Shown one piece after another: positions 48,385 to 56,150 of a stretch of 64,000 nucleotides of DNA. Positions within the stretch are counted from its first letter, which is position 1. Each line of letters begins with the position of its first letter. The notes under the pieces were generated by a model. The model did not search any database. It saw nothing but the letters and a program-made list of their open reading frames with translations, and was not told where the DNA came from. Made by a program: the position numbers and the translations under genes. The DNA is from Faucicola osloensis_B (GTDB taxonomy: Bacteria > Pseudomonadota > Gammaproteobacteria > Pseudomonadales > Moraxellaceae), in the NCBI GenBank assembly GCA_964211495.1, contig CAXORL010000001.1, forward strand, positions 124,001 through 188,000, in the 5' to 3' direction.

Positions 48385-48801
48385 TCAAAACAGTTGCTTA
48401 ACATCAGCAATCTTAATGTAATAGGCAGAGTCATAGTTGATGAAGCCGTTTTCTACTTCATTCCATTTGACCATAGTCTCTTTGTCCAAATGTCCAACTA
48501 CGGTACAGGCAGGATTAGCACAAGTGCGAACCTCAGCGCGTTTTGTCGTATAACCTTGATGTATTTTCTCAACATATACAGGCTTCATTGCTTGTTCTAA
48601 CCTTTCTTGTTCTTGTCGCTGCTGTTGGGCTTTTACATTCGCCATGGTTTGTTGATAATTCTGCTCACTTTGTTGCAAAAAGTCATTACCAGCTTTTTGT
48701 ATTCTGCCCATGTACCAGGGAAGTACAACAAAGTATAAGAATGCTAGAAAAGTCATGCTTAGTAAAAATTGTTTTAAAACTTTTTGTTGTCTACGATTCA
48801 T
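48385..48801 (-). CDS. Membrane-anchored SH3-like protein
   Basis: A 138-residue protein starting at 48801, 19 bases after the integrase stop; the longer frame would overlap the integrase. An N-terminal transmembrane helix (FLLSMTFLAFLYFVVLPWYM, about 12-31), a Gln/Glu coiled coil (40-80) and a C-terminal bacterial SH3-like domain (TTKRAEVRTCANPACTVVGH, then MVKWNEVENGFINYDSAYYI). It would sit in the inner membrane with the SH3 part in the periplasm. Likely an accessory lysogen gene. Confidence 0.7.
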   Translation of the reverse strand: MNRRQQKVLKQFLLSMTFLAFLYFVVLPWYMGRIQKAGNDFLQQSEQNYQQTMANVKAQQQRQEQERLEQAMKPVYVEKIHQGYTTKRAEVRTCANPACTVVGHLDKETMVKWNEVENGFINYDSAYYIKIADVKQLF

Positions 48802-48820
48802 ATCAGACTCTACTAAAGGC

Positions 48821-50068
48821 TTAAGTAAAATATTTGCTAATAACATCTTCTTGCGTCAATCCAGCTTCCGCAAAGTACACTTTCTCAATTTCATTTAATG
48901 CTTCACGAATTTCACGTTGGCTGATTTGGATATATTGTAAAGTCACATCGTCACTGGTCTTGCTATCTTGGTGATTCAGCAAGCGTTTAAGCACTGGGTA
49001 ATTCATTGATAATCGATTGGCCACACTAATAAAGGTGCGTCTCAAGTCATGGGGTGTGATGTATAGACCAGCCTTGCCACTGATAACTTCGTAACTGCCA
49101 CCTAAATCTTTGACGTGGTCATCGATGCGTTTTATCTGTGATGGGAACACCCACTTGCTACCCTGAGCAAACTTTGCTCGATGTTTCATTGACGCCCATA
49201 AAACATCACCCATCGGCAACGGATAATCACTGCCATTTTTGGTATCTTTGAATAAAATCTTGCCAGTCTTTAAATCTATATCCGACCATGCCAGCGTTTG
49301 CGCTTCGTTGAGCCTTACGCCAGTTAGCATAAACACAAGCATAATATCTCGGGCATTGTTAGAGTAGGGGGCTTGGCGGTGTGACCATCTATCGATATGC
49401 TCGAGCACTGCTTTTAAAAACTTGCCCAAGTATTCTTCTTCGACGTGCCTTTTCTTTGGCTTGATTGGATTCCAGTCTTTTTTGACGTTCAAGATATTAA
49501 CTGGGTGCTCTTTGATAATCGGCTCTTCTTCGTCATCTAAAAAGCTATGTCTGCAGTAATTCCAAACTGAGCGTAAAACGCGCATGGCCGCATTAGCTTG
49601 CGCTGGACTGTCTTTTGTAAGTCTGGCATGGCGGTCACTAATCATTGATTTGGTGATATCGTTAATTGGTAAATCGAGCCAATCTTTAAGCAGTGTTAAT
49701 ATTTGGCGGTCATACGATTTTAATGTTTCATCAGTCAGTGTCTTTTTACTTTTAAAGTAATCATAGCATTCTCTGAGTGTTGGTACCGCGGCGGGGGAAT
49801 CACTTTGCTTTTTATTGGGGTCAATGCCTTGGACCAGATTACTAATAATGGTAACGGCTTTTTCTCGGGCTTCAGTCAGTGTGATAAGCGATATGTCAGA
49901 TATGACAACTCGGTGCAACTTGCCAGCCACGCGTTTATTGACTATATAAGTTTTGCCAGACTTGCGGACAAACACAGCAAAGCCGGCTAAAGATGAGTCT
50001 TGGTAGATTTTATCTTTACCGTCGTATTTGAGATTATCAATGAATGTTTTAGAGAGTTTATTTGCCAT
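48821..50068 (-). CDS. int: Tyrosine-recombinase integrase
   Basis: A 415-residue site-specific recombinase that inserts and excises the prophage at tRNA-Leu. The N-terminal arm-binding DUF4102-type domain (LSKTFIDNLKYDGKDKIYQD, GFAVFVRKSGKTY) precedes the core-binding domain (95-200) and the catalytic domain with Arg252 (TGVRLNEAQ), His340 and Arg343 (HDLRRTF), His366 (LLNHQ) and nucleophile Tyr379 (TLQYIQ). All are intact. The gene lies 177 bases from the att core, with candidate arm sites in between. Confidence 0.96.
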   Translation of the reverse strand: MANKLSKTFIDNLKYDGKDKIYQDSSLAGFAVFVRKSGKTYIVNKRVAGKLHRVVISDISLITLTEAREKAVTIISNLVQGIDPNKKQSDSPAAVPTLRECYDYFKSKKTLTDETLKSYDRQILTLLKDWLDLPINDITKSMISDRHARLTKDSPAQANAAMRVLRSVWNYCRHSFLDDEEEPIIKEHPVNILNVKKDWNPIKPKKRHVEEEYLGKFLKAVLEHIDRWSHRQAPYSNNARDIMLVFMLTGVRLNEAQTLAWSDIDLKTGKILFKDTKNGSDYPLPMGDVLWASMKHRAKFAQGSKWVFPSQIKRIDDHVKDLGGSYEVISGKAGLYITPHDLRRTFISVANRLSMNYPVLKRLLNHQDSKTSDDVTLQYIQISQREIREALNEIEKVYFAEAGLTQEDVISKYFT

Positions 50069-50072
50069 GAAA

Positions 50073-50149
50073 AATATACTACATGTGACTACATGGCAAA
50101 TATCATAAAGTATTTGAAAACGCTTGTAAAAGTATACTGATAGTATACT
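50073..50149. promoter_or_regulatory. Candidate integrase arm-type sites, right end
   Basis: AATATACT at 50073-50080 and two copies of AGTATACT at 50131-50138 and 50142-50149, with a weaker AGTATTTG at 50107-50114. Same motif as the five copies at the left end. The first copies lie at the int start, so integrase may repress itself. Confidence 0.5.
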
Positions 50150-50204
50150 CGACAGCGAAAGACGTGTGATTTACATAGCTTAAAAAAGGTAAATTTTAGG
50201 CATT

Positions 50205-50238
50205 AAAAAACCCCTGATATCAGCATTATCAAGGGTTT
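50205..50238 (-). terminator. Terminator after tRNA-Leu (phage-supplied)
   Basis: AAACCC-TGATA / TATCA-GGGTTT two-part stem with T6 on the minus strand. It replaces the host terminator now stranded at 13967-13992. Confidence 0.75.
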
Positions 50239-50244
50239 CAATAT

Positions 50245-50301
50245 ATGGTGCCCGGGGCCGGACTTGAACCGGCACGCTCGTAAGAGCGAGGGATTTTAAA
50301 T
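50245..50301 (-). repeat. att site, tRNA-proximal copy
   Basis: Identical to 13998-14054 over 57 bases and forms the 3' part of the intact tRNA-Leu gene, from the anticodon stem-loop to CCA. Integration therefore preserved the tRNA. Confidence 0.95.
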
Positions 50302-50332
50302 CCCTTGTGTCTACCAATTTCACCACCCGGGC
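50246..50332 (-). tRNA. tRNA-Leu (anticodon UAA)
   Basis: Eighty-seven bases with encoded CCA. Acceptor GCCCGGG/CCCGGGC, anticodon stem AGGGA/TCCCT with loop TTTAAAA (anticodon TAA), the long class II variable arm CGCTCTTACGAGCG, and T arm GCCGG-TTCAAGT-CCGGC. The 5' part is host DNA; the 3' part from the anticodon loop on is within the att repeat. Sole copy seen in the window. Confidence 0.97.
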
Positions 50333-50511
50333 AGGGTAGTCACAGCACTGACGCTTGGCGTCGTGTGGTGTCTGTGTCAGAAGTGGGTGCTATTATAATC
50401 AGTTTTGTTAACTTTGCAAGCAATTTTTTTACGATATTTTTTCGCGTTTATTGCTGACTCATAATAACAAAACACCCATAATAAAAAAATAATAGTACCG
50501 CAAAATGAAAA

Positions 50512-50585
50512 TGGAGGCTGAGGCCGGAATCGAACCGGCGTCCGCGGATTTGCAATCCGATGCATGGCCACTGTGCTACCCAGCC
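50512..50585 (-). tRNA. tRNA-Cys (anticodon GCA)
   Basis: Seventy-four bases with encoded CCA; acceptor GGCTGGG/CTCAGCC (one G-U), anticodon loop TTGCAAA, T arm GCCGG-TTCGATT-CCGGC. It lies upstream of tRNA-Leu on the same strand, so the two probably form one transcript. Confidence 0.96.
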
Positions 50586-50817
50586 ATTTCATTTAGGTTT
50601 GCTATGATAGCAAAAATTTTTAAAAGTGCAAGGACTTTTTTAGCCATTTGAGCAATGTAATGAAGGATTGTGAAGGGTATTTGGGTATTTGAGCGCTAAT
50701 TTAGCGGTTAAACATTTTCAATGGATGTTATCACACCGTAAAATCGGTTAAAATAACGCAAATTTTTTGCTAACCGACTTTATTGTTGACCGATTCGTTA
50801 TTGATTGAGGAACCACC

Positions 50818-51687
50818 ATGACTGCGACAGTGTTAGATGGCAAAGCGTATGCCAAACAAATGGAAGCTGAACTTGCCGAGCGGGTTGCCAAGTTAAAACA
50901 AGACTCTGGACGCACGCCGATTTTGGCAACGATTTTGGTGGGCGATGACCCTGCCTCTGCAACTTATGTCAAAATGAAAGGCAATGCCTGTCAACGTGTC
51001 GGTATGGATTCTTTAAAAGTTGCCATGCCGCAAGCCACCACCACCGAGCAGCTATTGGCAAAAATTGCCGAGCTTAACAACAATCCAGATGTACATGGGA
51101 TTTTGCTACAACACCCTGTGCCCAGCCAAATTGATGAGCGTGCCTGTTTTGATGCCATTGCACTGGCAAAAGATGTGGATGGCGTGACTTGTTTAGGGTT
51201 TGGCAATATGGCGATGGGCGAGCCTGCGTATGGTTCTTGCACCCCACAAGGCATTATGTATTTATTGGAAAAAAACGGCGTTGAGCTTGCTGGTAAGCAT
51301 GCGGTGGTCGTGGGTCGTAGCGCGATTTTGGGTAAACCGATGGCGATGATGCTATTAAATGCCAACTGTACCGTGACCATTTGCCACTCACGTACCCAGA
51401 ATTTGGCAGAATTGGTCAAACAAGCGGATATCGTGGTGGGTGCTGTGGGCAAACCAGAACTTATCAAAAAAGATTGGATTAAATCGGGTGCTGTTGTGGT
51501 CGATGCAGGGTTTCACCCGCGTACCCATGCGGATGGCACGAGCGGTGGCGTGGGTGATATTGAGTTGACAGGTATCGAAGCTATTGCCTCAAGCTATACC
51601 CCAGTGCCAGGTGGCGTAGGTCCAATGACCATCAATACACTCATCCGTCAAACGGTAGAAGCGGCAGAAAAAGCAGCAGCAAAATAA
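50818..51687 (+). CDS. folD: Bifunctional methylenetetrahydrofolate dehydrogenase/cyclohydrolase
   Basis: Interconverts 5,10-methylene- and 10-formyl-tetrahydrofolate using NADP. The length of 289 residues is usual. Tyr50 and Lys54 (ATYVKMK) form the active site, with GILLQHPVPSQID and DVDGVTCLGFGN in the folate site, the VVVGRSAILGKPMAMML nucleotide-binding loop and the terminal PVPGGVGPMTINTL. ATG at 50818 with GAGGAACC upstream. A terminator follows. Confidence 0.97.
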   Translation: MTATVLDGKAYAKQMEAELAERVAKLKQDSGRTPILATILVGDDPASATYVKMKGNACQRVGMDSLKVAMPQATTTEQLLAKIAELNNNPDVHGILLQHPVPSQIDERACFDAIALAKDVDGVTCLGFGNMAMGEPAYGSCTPQGIMYLLEKNGVELAGKHAVVVGRSAILGKPMAMMLLNANCTVTICHSRTQNLAELVKQADIVVGAVGKPELIKKDWIKSGAVVVDAGFHPRTHADGTSGGVGDIELTGIEAIASSYTPVPGGVGPMTINTLIRQTVEAAEKAAAK

Positions 51688-51699
51688 TGGGTTTGAATT

Positions 51700-51732
51700 A
51701 AAAAAGGAAGTGCTTAAAGCTTCCTTTTTTTG
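51700..51732 (+). terminator. Terminator after folD
   Basis: AAGGAAG / CTTCCTT stem, about 9-base loop, T7; A-rich on the left, so possibly bidirectional. Confidence 0.8.
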
Positions 51733-51779
51733 TACATTTTTTTTGTATTCATTTTTTCACCCTGACTGGAAATCTCTAC

Positions 51780-52541
51780 GTGACTGATGCTGAAACTTCC
51801 GCTTATAAAACTTCCCCCTATAAAATTTCAATGCCATCAAATACTTCTGACCCATCAGCCGTTTTTCATCAACTGATTACCGCATTGCAGCAAGTCTTGC
51901 CTAGCGCTAATCTTGCCAAGACATATGTGCCTCTATTATCTACGGTGAATCAACCTTTTTATTTATGGCTCATTGATCCAGATTTTTGTCATGAAGATTT
52001 GACGCCAGCGGTGATAGAAAATCTGTGGAAGAATTGTCCATATTGGGTGTTTGCATGGGCGTCAGGGCAAGTGTTGGCGCAGTATATTTTGCAGCAGCCA
52101 CAGATGGTGCGCAATAAAGTGGTGATGGATTTTGGCGCAGGGTCGGGGATTGTCGGTATTGCCGCAAAAATGGCGGGTGCCGAACGAGTCATTTGCTGTG
52201 ATATCGATAGCGTGAGCCTAACTAGCTGCCAAGCCAATGCGCAATTAAATGGGGTAACGGCTGAGCTGCTAGATAATTTATTTGAGTTAGAAAAGCAATT
52301 TGGCATGGATAAGGTCGATGTGCTATTGGTCGCGGATGTGCTGTATGACAAAGCCAATTTGCCATTATTAGATGTATTCTTACAATATGCGCATGAGGTT
52401 TGGGTGGCTGATAGCCGTGTCAAAAACTTTGCTCACCCGCGCTACCACAAGGTAACGACGTTGGATAACACAACCACTTTGCCCGATATGGATGAAGCCA
52501 AGCAGTTTAACCAAGTAGTGCTTTATCGCAGTACCGATTGA
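51780..52541 (+). CDS. Class I SAM-dependent methyltransferase (PrmA/ETFB-KMT-like)
   Basis: A 253-residue protein starting at GTG 51780; in-frame ATG codons at 51786 and 51831 are alternatives, and the first 20 residues are low-complexity. Motif I VVMDFGAGSGIVGIAAKMAG is followed by the acidic ICCDIDS and the VLLVADVLYD motif, and WVFAWASGQVLAQYIL precedes motif I. This set is typical of small protein-lysine methyltransferases related to METTL20/Nnt1-type enzymes. The target protein cannot be told from sequence. Confidence 0.75.
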   Translation: MTDAETSAYKTSPYKISMPSNTSDPSAVFHQLITALQQVLPSANLAKTYVPLLSTVNQPFYLWLIDPDFCHEDLTPAVIENLWKNCPYWVFAWASGQVLAQYILQQPQMVRNKVVMDFGAGSGIVGIAAKMAGAERVICCDIDSVSLTSCQANAQLNGVTAELLDNLFELEKQFGMDKVDVLLVADVLYDKANLPLLDVFLQYAHEVWVADSRVKNFAHPRYHKVTTLDNTTTLPDMDEAKQFNQVVLYRSTD

Positions 52542-52830
52542 CTCAGACAGTCGCAGGGATACGCTAGTAAGTAATACGGACAGTGTATGTTCGCAAAAAA
52601 CGCTAAGATTTGTTTTCTGTATTTTTAAAGCTATGAAATAATTTGTAACATAGTTATCGCATTATCGCTATTTTCAAGGCATAATAAGCCACACCCCTAT
52701 TTTTAATCATCTGTTTGTTCAATATCATCCCTGATGGCATGCAACACAGCATCGTTAACACAGCATCATTATTGATGACAACAGCTAGATGATTACCTCG
52801 CCGTTTTACGTTTAGAAAAGGAATCCTAAT

Positions 52831-53988
52831 ATGAGTATTTGTATCACTGCCACAGGATTATATACCCCGCCTTACAGCATTAGTAATGAAGAGTTGGTCA
52901 CTACTTTCAACCAATATGTGGATAATTATAATGCCAAAAATGCCGATGCCATCGCCCGTGGTGAGAAGACGGCACTTGTGCACTCGACGGCTGAATTTAT
53001 CGAAAAAGCCTCAGGTATCAAATCCCGCTATGTCATGGAAAAAGACGGAATTTTAAACCCAGATATCATGGCGCCTGTGATTCCTTATCGCAAGCTTGGC
53101 GAAGAGATGTCTATCATGGCAGAAATGGGTCTAGATGCACTCAAACAAGCCCTGGACAATGCAGGTCTACAAGGTAAAGACTTAGACGGTATTATTGTTG
53201 CTTGTTCAAACTTCCAGCGCGTGTATCCTGCCATCGCCATTGAAATCCAACAATACATTGGTATGCAAGGCGGTTTTGGCTTTGATATGAACGTCGCCTG
53301 TAGCGCAGCAACCTTTGGTATCGCCCAAGCGGTCGGTCTGATTAAAGCTGGCACCGCCAAACGTGTCGCCATGGTCAATATCGAAATCACCTCAGCGCAC
53401 CTTAACTGGCGCAACCGTGACAGCCACTTTATCTTTGGCGATGTGGCAACGGCGACGATTATCGAAGAGATTGACGAAAAAACAGCCACACCCAAAGGCT
53501 ATGAAATTTTAGATAGTCACCTGTTTACCCAGTTTTCAACCAATATTAAAAATGAATACGGCTTTTTGGATCGCAGTGAATTCTTAGCCGCTGGCACCCC
53601 GATGTATCCTGATATCGACGCGCCTGTGACCGACAAACTGTTCTTGCAAGAAGGTCGCAAAGTATTTCGTGAAGTATGTCCTGCCGTGTCCAATTTAATC
53701 CTTGAACTGCTCCATAAAAACCACATTGAGCCACAACAGCTCAAAAAAATGTGGCTGCATCAAGCCAATGCCAACATGATTGATTTGATTTTACGCACCG
53801 TGTTGGGCAAAGATGCGGATAAATCAATTGCGCCTATGGTACTGGCGGAATATGCCAATACTAGCTCAGCCAGTCCCATGATCGTATTTCACAAGCACCA
53901 AGAAAATATGCAATCCGGTGATTTGGGTGTGATTTGCTCGTTTGGCGCAGGTTACTCAATTGGCGGTGTGTTGGTCAAAAAAGTCTAA
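52831..53988 (+). CDS. Beta-ketoacyl-ACP synthase III family enzyme
   Basis: A 385-residue thiolase-fold condensing enzyme. The catalytic triad is intact: Cys157 in NVACSAAT, His310 in LHQANANM and Asn343 in YANTSSAS. It is longer than standard FabH (about 317) because of an insertion near residues 30-50 and an altered N-terminus, and resembles the Pseudomonas PA3286-type KAS III that takes acyl-CoA from beta-oxidation. It stands alone, with 289 bases of unfeatured sequence upstream and a terminator downstream. Initiation of fatty acid synthesis or a related condensation is its likely role. Confidence 0.87.
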   Translation: MSICITATGLYTPPYSISNEELVTTFNQYVDNYNAKNADAIARGEKTALVHSTAEFIEKASGIKSRYVMEKDGILNPDIMAPVIPYRKLGEEMSIMAEMGLDALKQALDNAGLQGKDLDGIIVACSNFQRVYPAIAIEIQQYIGMQGGFGFDMNVACSAATFGIAQAVGLIKAGTAKRVAMVNIEITSAHLNWRNRDSHFIFGDVATATIIEEIDEKTATPKGYEILDSHLFTQFSTNIKNEYGFLDRSEFLAAGTPMYPDIDAPVTDKLFLQEGRKVFREVCPAVSNLILELLHKNHIEPQQLKKMWLHQANANMIDLILRTVLGKDADKSIAPMVLAEYANTSSASPMIVFHKHQENMQSGDLGVICSFGAGYSIGGVLVKKV

Positions 53989-54034
53989 GCTTTTTGTTGT
54001 CTCTCACGAAACCCATGCAAATCCCCCCAAAATG

Positions 54035-54072
54035 TGGCAAAATATCCGATTATTTTGCCATTTTGTATTTTT
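54035..54072 (+). terminator. Terminator after the KAS III gene
   Basis: Perfect 10-bp stem TGGCAAAATA / TATTTTGCCA, 6-base loop, followed by a T-rich tract, about 40 bases before prfA. Confidence 0.75.
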
Positions 54073-54110
54073 AAGCCCTAAATTAAGCCAAAACTTTTAA
54101 GCCAATTATT

Positions 54111-55205
54111 ATGAAAGAATCTTTACGTTTTCGCCTTGACCAAATGTCTGACCGTTTCGAAGAAGTCACCGCCATGCTGTCTGAGCCAGAAACCATGAAT
54201 GACAACAAAAAATTCCGTGAATTATCGGTTGAGCACAGTGATTTATCAGCATTGGTCGATGTCTGGGGCAAATACCGCCAAGCGGAAGAAGATTTGGCAA
54301 CCGCTGAAGAAATGCTGTCGGATTCAACGGGTGATGGCGACATGAAAGAAATGGCGCAAGAAGAAATTCAAGCCGCCAAAGACACCATCAATGAGCTTGA
54401 AGACGTGCTCAATGTGATGATGCTGCCTAAAGACCCGAATGATAAAGTGCCTGCCTTCTTAGAGATTCGAGCAGGGACGGGCGGCGATGAAGCGGCGATT
54501 TTTAGCGGCGATTTGTTCCGTATGTATGAGCGTTATGCGGCAACCCAAGGTTGGACAGTGGAAGTATTGTCCGAGAATGAAGGTGAGCACGGTGGCTATA
54601 AAGAAATCATCAGCCGTGTATCGGGTACGGGTGTATATGGCCGCTTAAAATTTGAGTCGGGCGCACACCGGGTGCAACGGGTGCCAGAGACTGAAAGCCA
54701 AGGACGGGTGCATACTTCGGCTTGCACGGTTGCGGTGATGCCAGAGGTTGAGATTGATGATACCGTCGATATCAACCCTGCCGACTTGCGTATCGATACG
54801 TATCGTGCCAGTGGGGCAGGTGGTCAGCATATCAATAAAACCGACTCTGCGGTGCGTATTACCCATATCCCAACAGGTACGGTGGTCGAGTGTCAGCAAG
54901 AGCGTAGCCAACACGCTAACCGCGATAAAGCCATGAAAATGCTGGTGTCAAAAATCCAACAAGAAAAAGTACAAAAACAAATCGATGCGTCAAGTGATAT
55001 GCGTCGCAATTTGGTCGGTAGTGGTGACCGCTCGGAGCGCATTCGCACTTATAATTTTCCCCAAGGGCGTATGACCGACCACCGTATTAATTTAACCTTG
55101 TACAAACTCGATGCCATTATGCAGGGTGACTTAGATGAGCTTCTCGACAGCCTACTGCGTGAGCACCAAGCCGATTTAATGGCATCGGTGAGTGGGGAAG
55201 AATAA
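54111..55205 (+). CDS. prfA: Peptide chain release factor 1
   Basis: Recognises UAA and UAG and triggers peptidyl-tRNA hydrolysis. A 364-residue protein with PET (192-194) at the PxT stop-codon recognition site, the GGQ motif in SGAGGQHINKTD (237-239), and the conserved C-terminal RTYNFPQGRMTDHRIN. Bacterial RF1 usually has PAT or PVT; Glu at the middle position is within the tolerated range. The usual partner prmC is not next to it. Confidence 0.97.
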   Translation: MKESLRFRLDQMSDRFEEVTAMLSEPETMNDNKKFRELSVEHSDLSALVDVWGKYRQAEEDLATAEEMLSDSTGDGDMKEMAQEEIQAAKDTINELEDVLNVMMLPKDPNDKVPAFLEIRAGTGGDEAAIFSGDLFRMYERYAATQGWTVEVLSENEGEHGGYKEIISRVSGTGVYGRLKFESGAHRVQRVPETESQGRVHTSACTVAVMPEVEIDDTVDINPADLRIDTYRASGAGGQHINKTDSAVRITHIPTGTVVECQQERSQHANRDKAMKMLVSKIQQEKVQKQIDASSDMRRNLVGSGDRSERIRTYNFPQGRMTDHRINLTLYKLDAIMQGDLDELLDSLLREHQADLMASVSGEE

Positions 55206-55229
55206 GCTGAGTGACGAAGGCTAATTTTT

Positions 55230-55583
55230 ATGAAAAAATGGGAAACCACCTATAATGACAATCATTTACGCCTAATGCGAGTGCATATTGGCTTTATGGT
55301 TTTTTATATTTTACTCGCGTGTCTTTATACGTTTTTTGCTTATAGCTCAACCAATATGACAGTTGCTCAATTATTGATTGCTTGCTTGTTATTTTTCCTA
55401 CCCTTAATCATATTACATACCTCGTTAGCGATTAGCGCAAAAAATAAGCTAGAGATTTCTCGCAAACTTTCAGAAATCGTGTTTGCGTTTTTATTATTGG
55501 CATTCCCTATCGGTACAATTTTTTCTATGCTATATTTTTTGCCAAAAACGACTTGGAAAATGCCGAATGATGATAAAAAATGA
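55230..55583 (+). CDS. Three-helix membrane protein, unknown
   Basis: A 117-residue protein with three hydrophobic helices (IGFMVFYILLACLYTFFAY, AQLLIACLLFFLPLIILHT, IVFAFLLLAFPIGTIFSMLY). No family recognised. It follows prfA by 24 bases and precedes a lipoprotein gene by 10, so the three may be co-transcribed. Confidence 0.65.
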   Translation: MKKWETTYNDNHLRLMRVHIGFMVFYILLACLYTFFAYSSTNMTVAQLLIACLLFFLPLIILHTSLAISAKNKLEISRKLSEIVFAFLLLAFPIGTIFSMLYFLPKTTWKMPNDDKK

Positions 55584-55592
55584 GAGTAAAAC

Positions 55593-56039
55593 ATGAAAAG
55601 TTTATCAAAGCTAAGTATTTGTTTATTGTCATTCGCATTATTTGGCTGTGCAAATCCGTCGCTAAGTCCAGCTACGCCAATGCCTAGCCAAATAGTTAAT
55701 ATAGAAAACCACTCATTTACTGACCCCAAGATACCTAGAACGCAACAATGCCGTGCCACGCCAAGCGACATCGCAGCGTGTCAAGCGGTAGGCGGTGAGA
55801 TGGTTGAATCAGGCATGGCAGGCTGTGAGAGGTGCATTGTCCAGTTTGCCGATGCAGGCAAAACTTGCCAAGATAGCAGCGAGTGTCTGGGTGATTGTTT
55901 TGCCATAGATGTGCATCTGGTTCAGCCACCGACGGGCAAAACCAATCTAAAAGGTCAATGCTCAGCATCCAACAGCCCATTTGGCTGTCGTGCGAGATTG
56001 GAAAATGGAAAATCATTAGGCGTGTTGTGCGTAGATTAA
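55593..56039 (+). CDS. Cysteine-rich lipoprotein, unknown
   Basis: A 148-residue protein with a lipoprotein signal peptide (SLSKLSICLLSFALFGC, lipobox LFGC, Cys19). The mature part has ten or so further cysteines (CRATPSDIAACQAVGGEM, CERC, CQDSSECLGDCFAID), suggesting several disulfides in the periplasm. The spacing recalls small secreted Cys-rich domains but no named family. Likely outer-membrane anchored since no Asp follows Cys19. Confidence 0.75.
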   Translation: MKSLSKLSICLLSFALFGCANPSLSPATPMPSQIVNIENHSFTDPKIPRTQQCRATPSDIAACQAVGGEMVESGMAGCERCIVQFADAGKTCQDSSECLGDCFAIDVHLVQPPTGKTNLKGQCSASNSPFGCRARLENGKSLGVLCVD

Positions 56040-56150
56040 CGCGTATATTTTTTAAATTAAACTAGCGCTCATTCATTTTTAAATGCAGTAATTGACTTAA
56101 TAGTATTAAATCTTAGTTGTAATTATCACAGTAATTTTTTAGGAAACATC

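Larger units (their letters stand above)
13998..50301. mobile_element. Temperate prophage integrated in tRNA-Leu(UAA)
   Basis: A 36.2-kb element bounded by the 57-bp direct repeat. It holds a tyrosine integrase at the tRNA-proximal end, a recombination operon, CI/Cro immunity, replication genes, RusA, a Q-like antiterminator, terminase, a complete P22-like head and short-tail set, a tailspike and lysis genes. No disrupted essential phage gene was seen, so it may be inducible. The head and tail type predicts a podovirus-like virion; the early region is lambda-like in layout. Confidence 0.95.

Noticed and set aside
13998..50301. Insertion sequences or transposases within the prophage
   Set aside because: No transposase frame or IS-type terminal inverted repeats were found.
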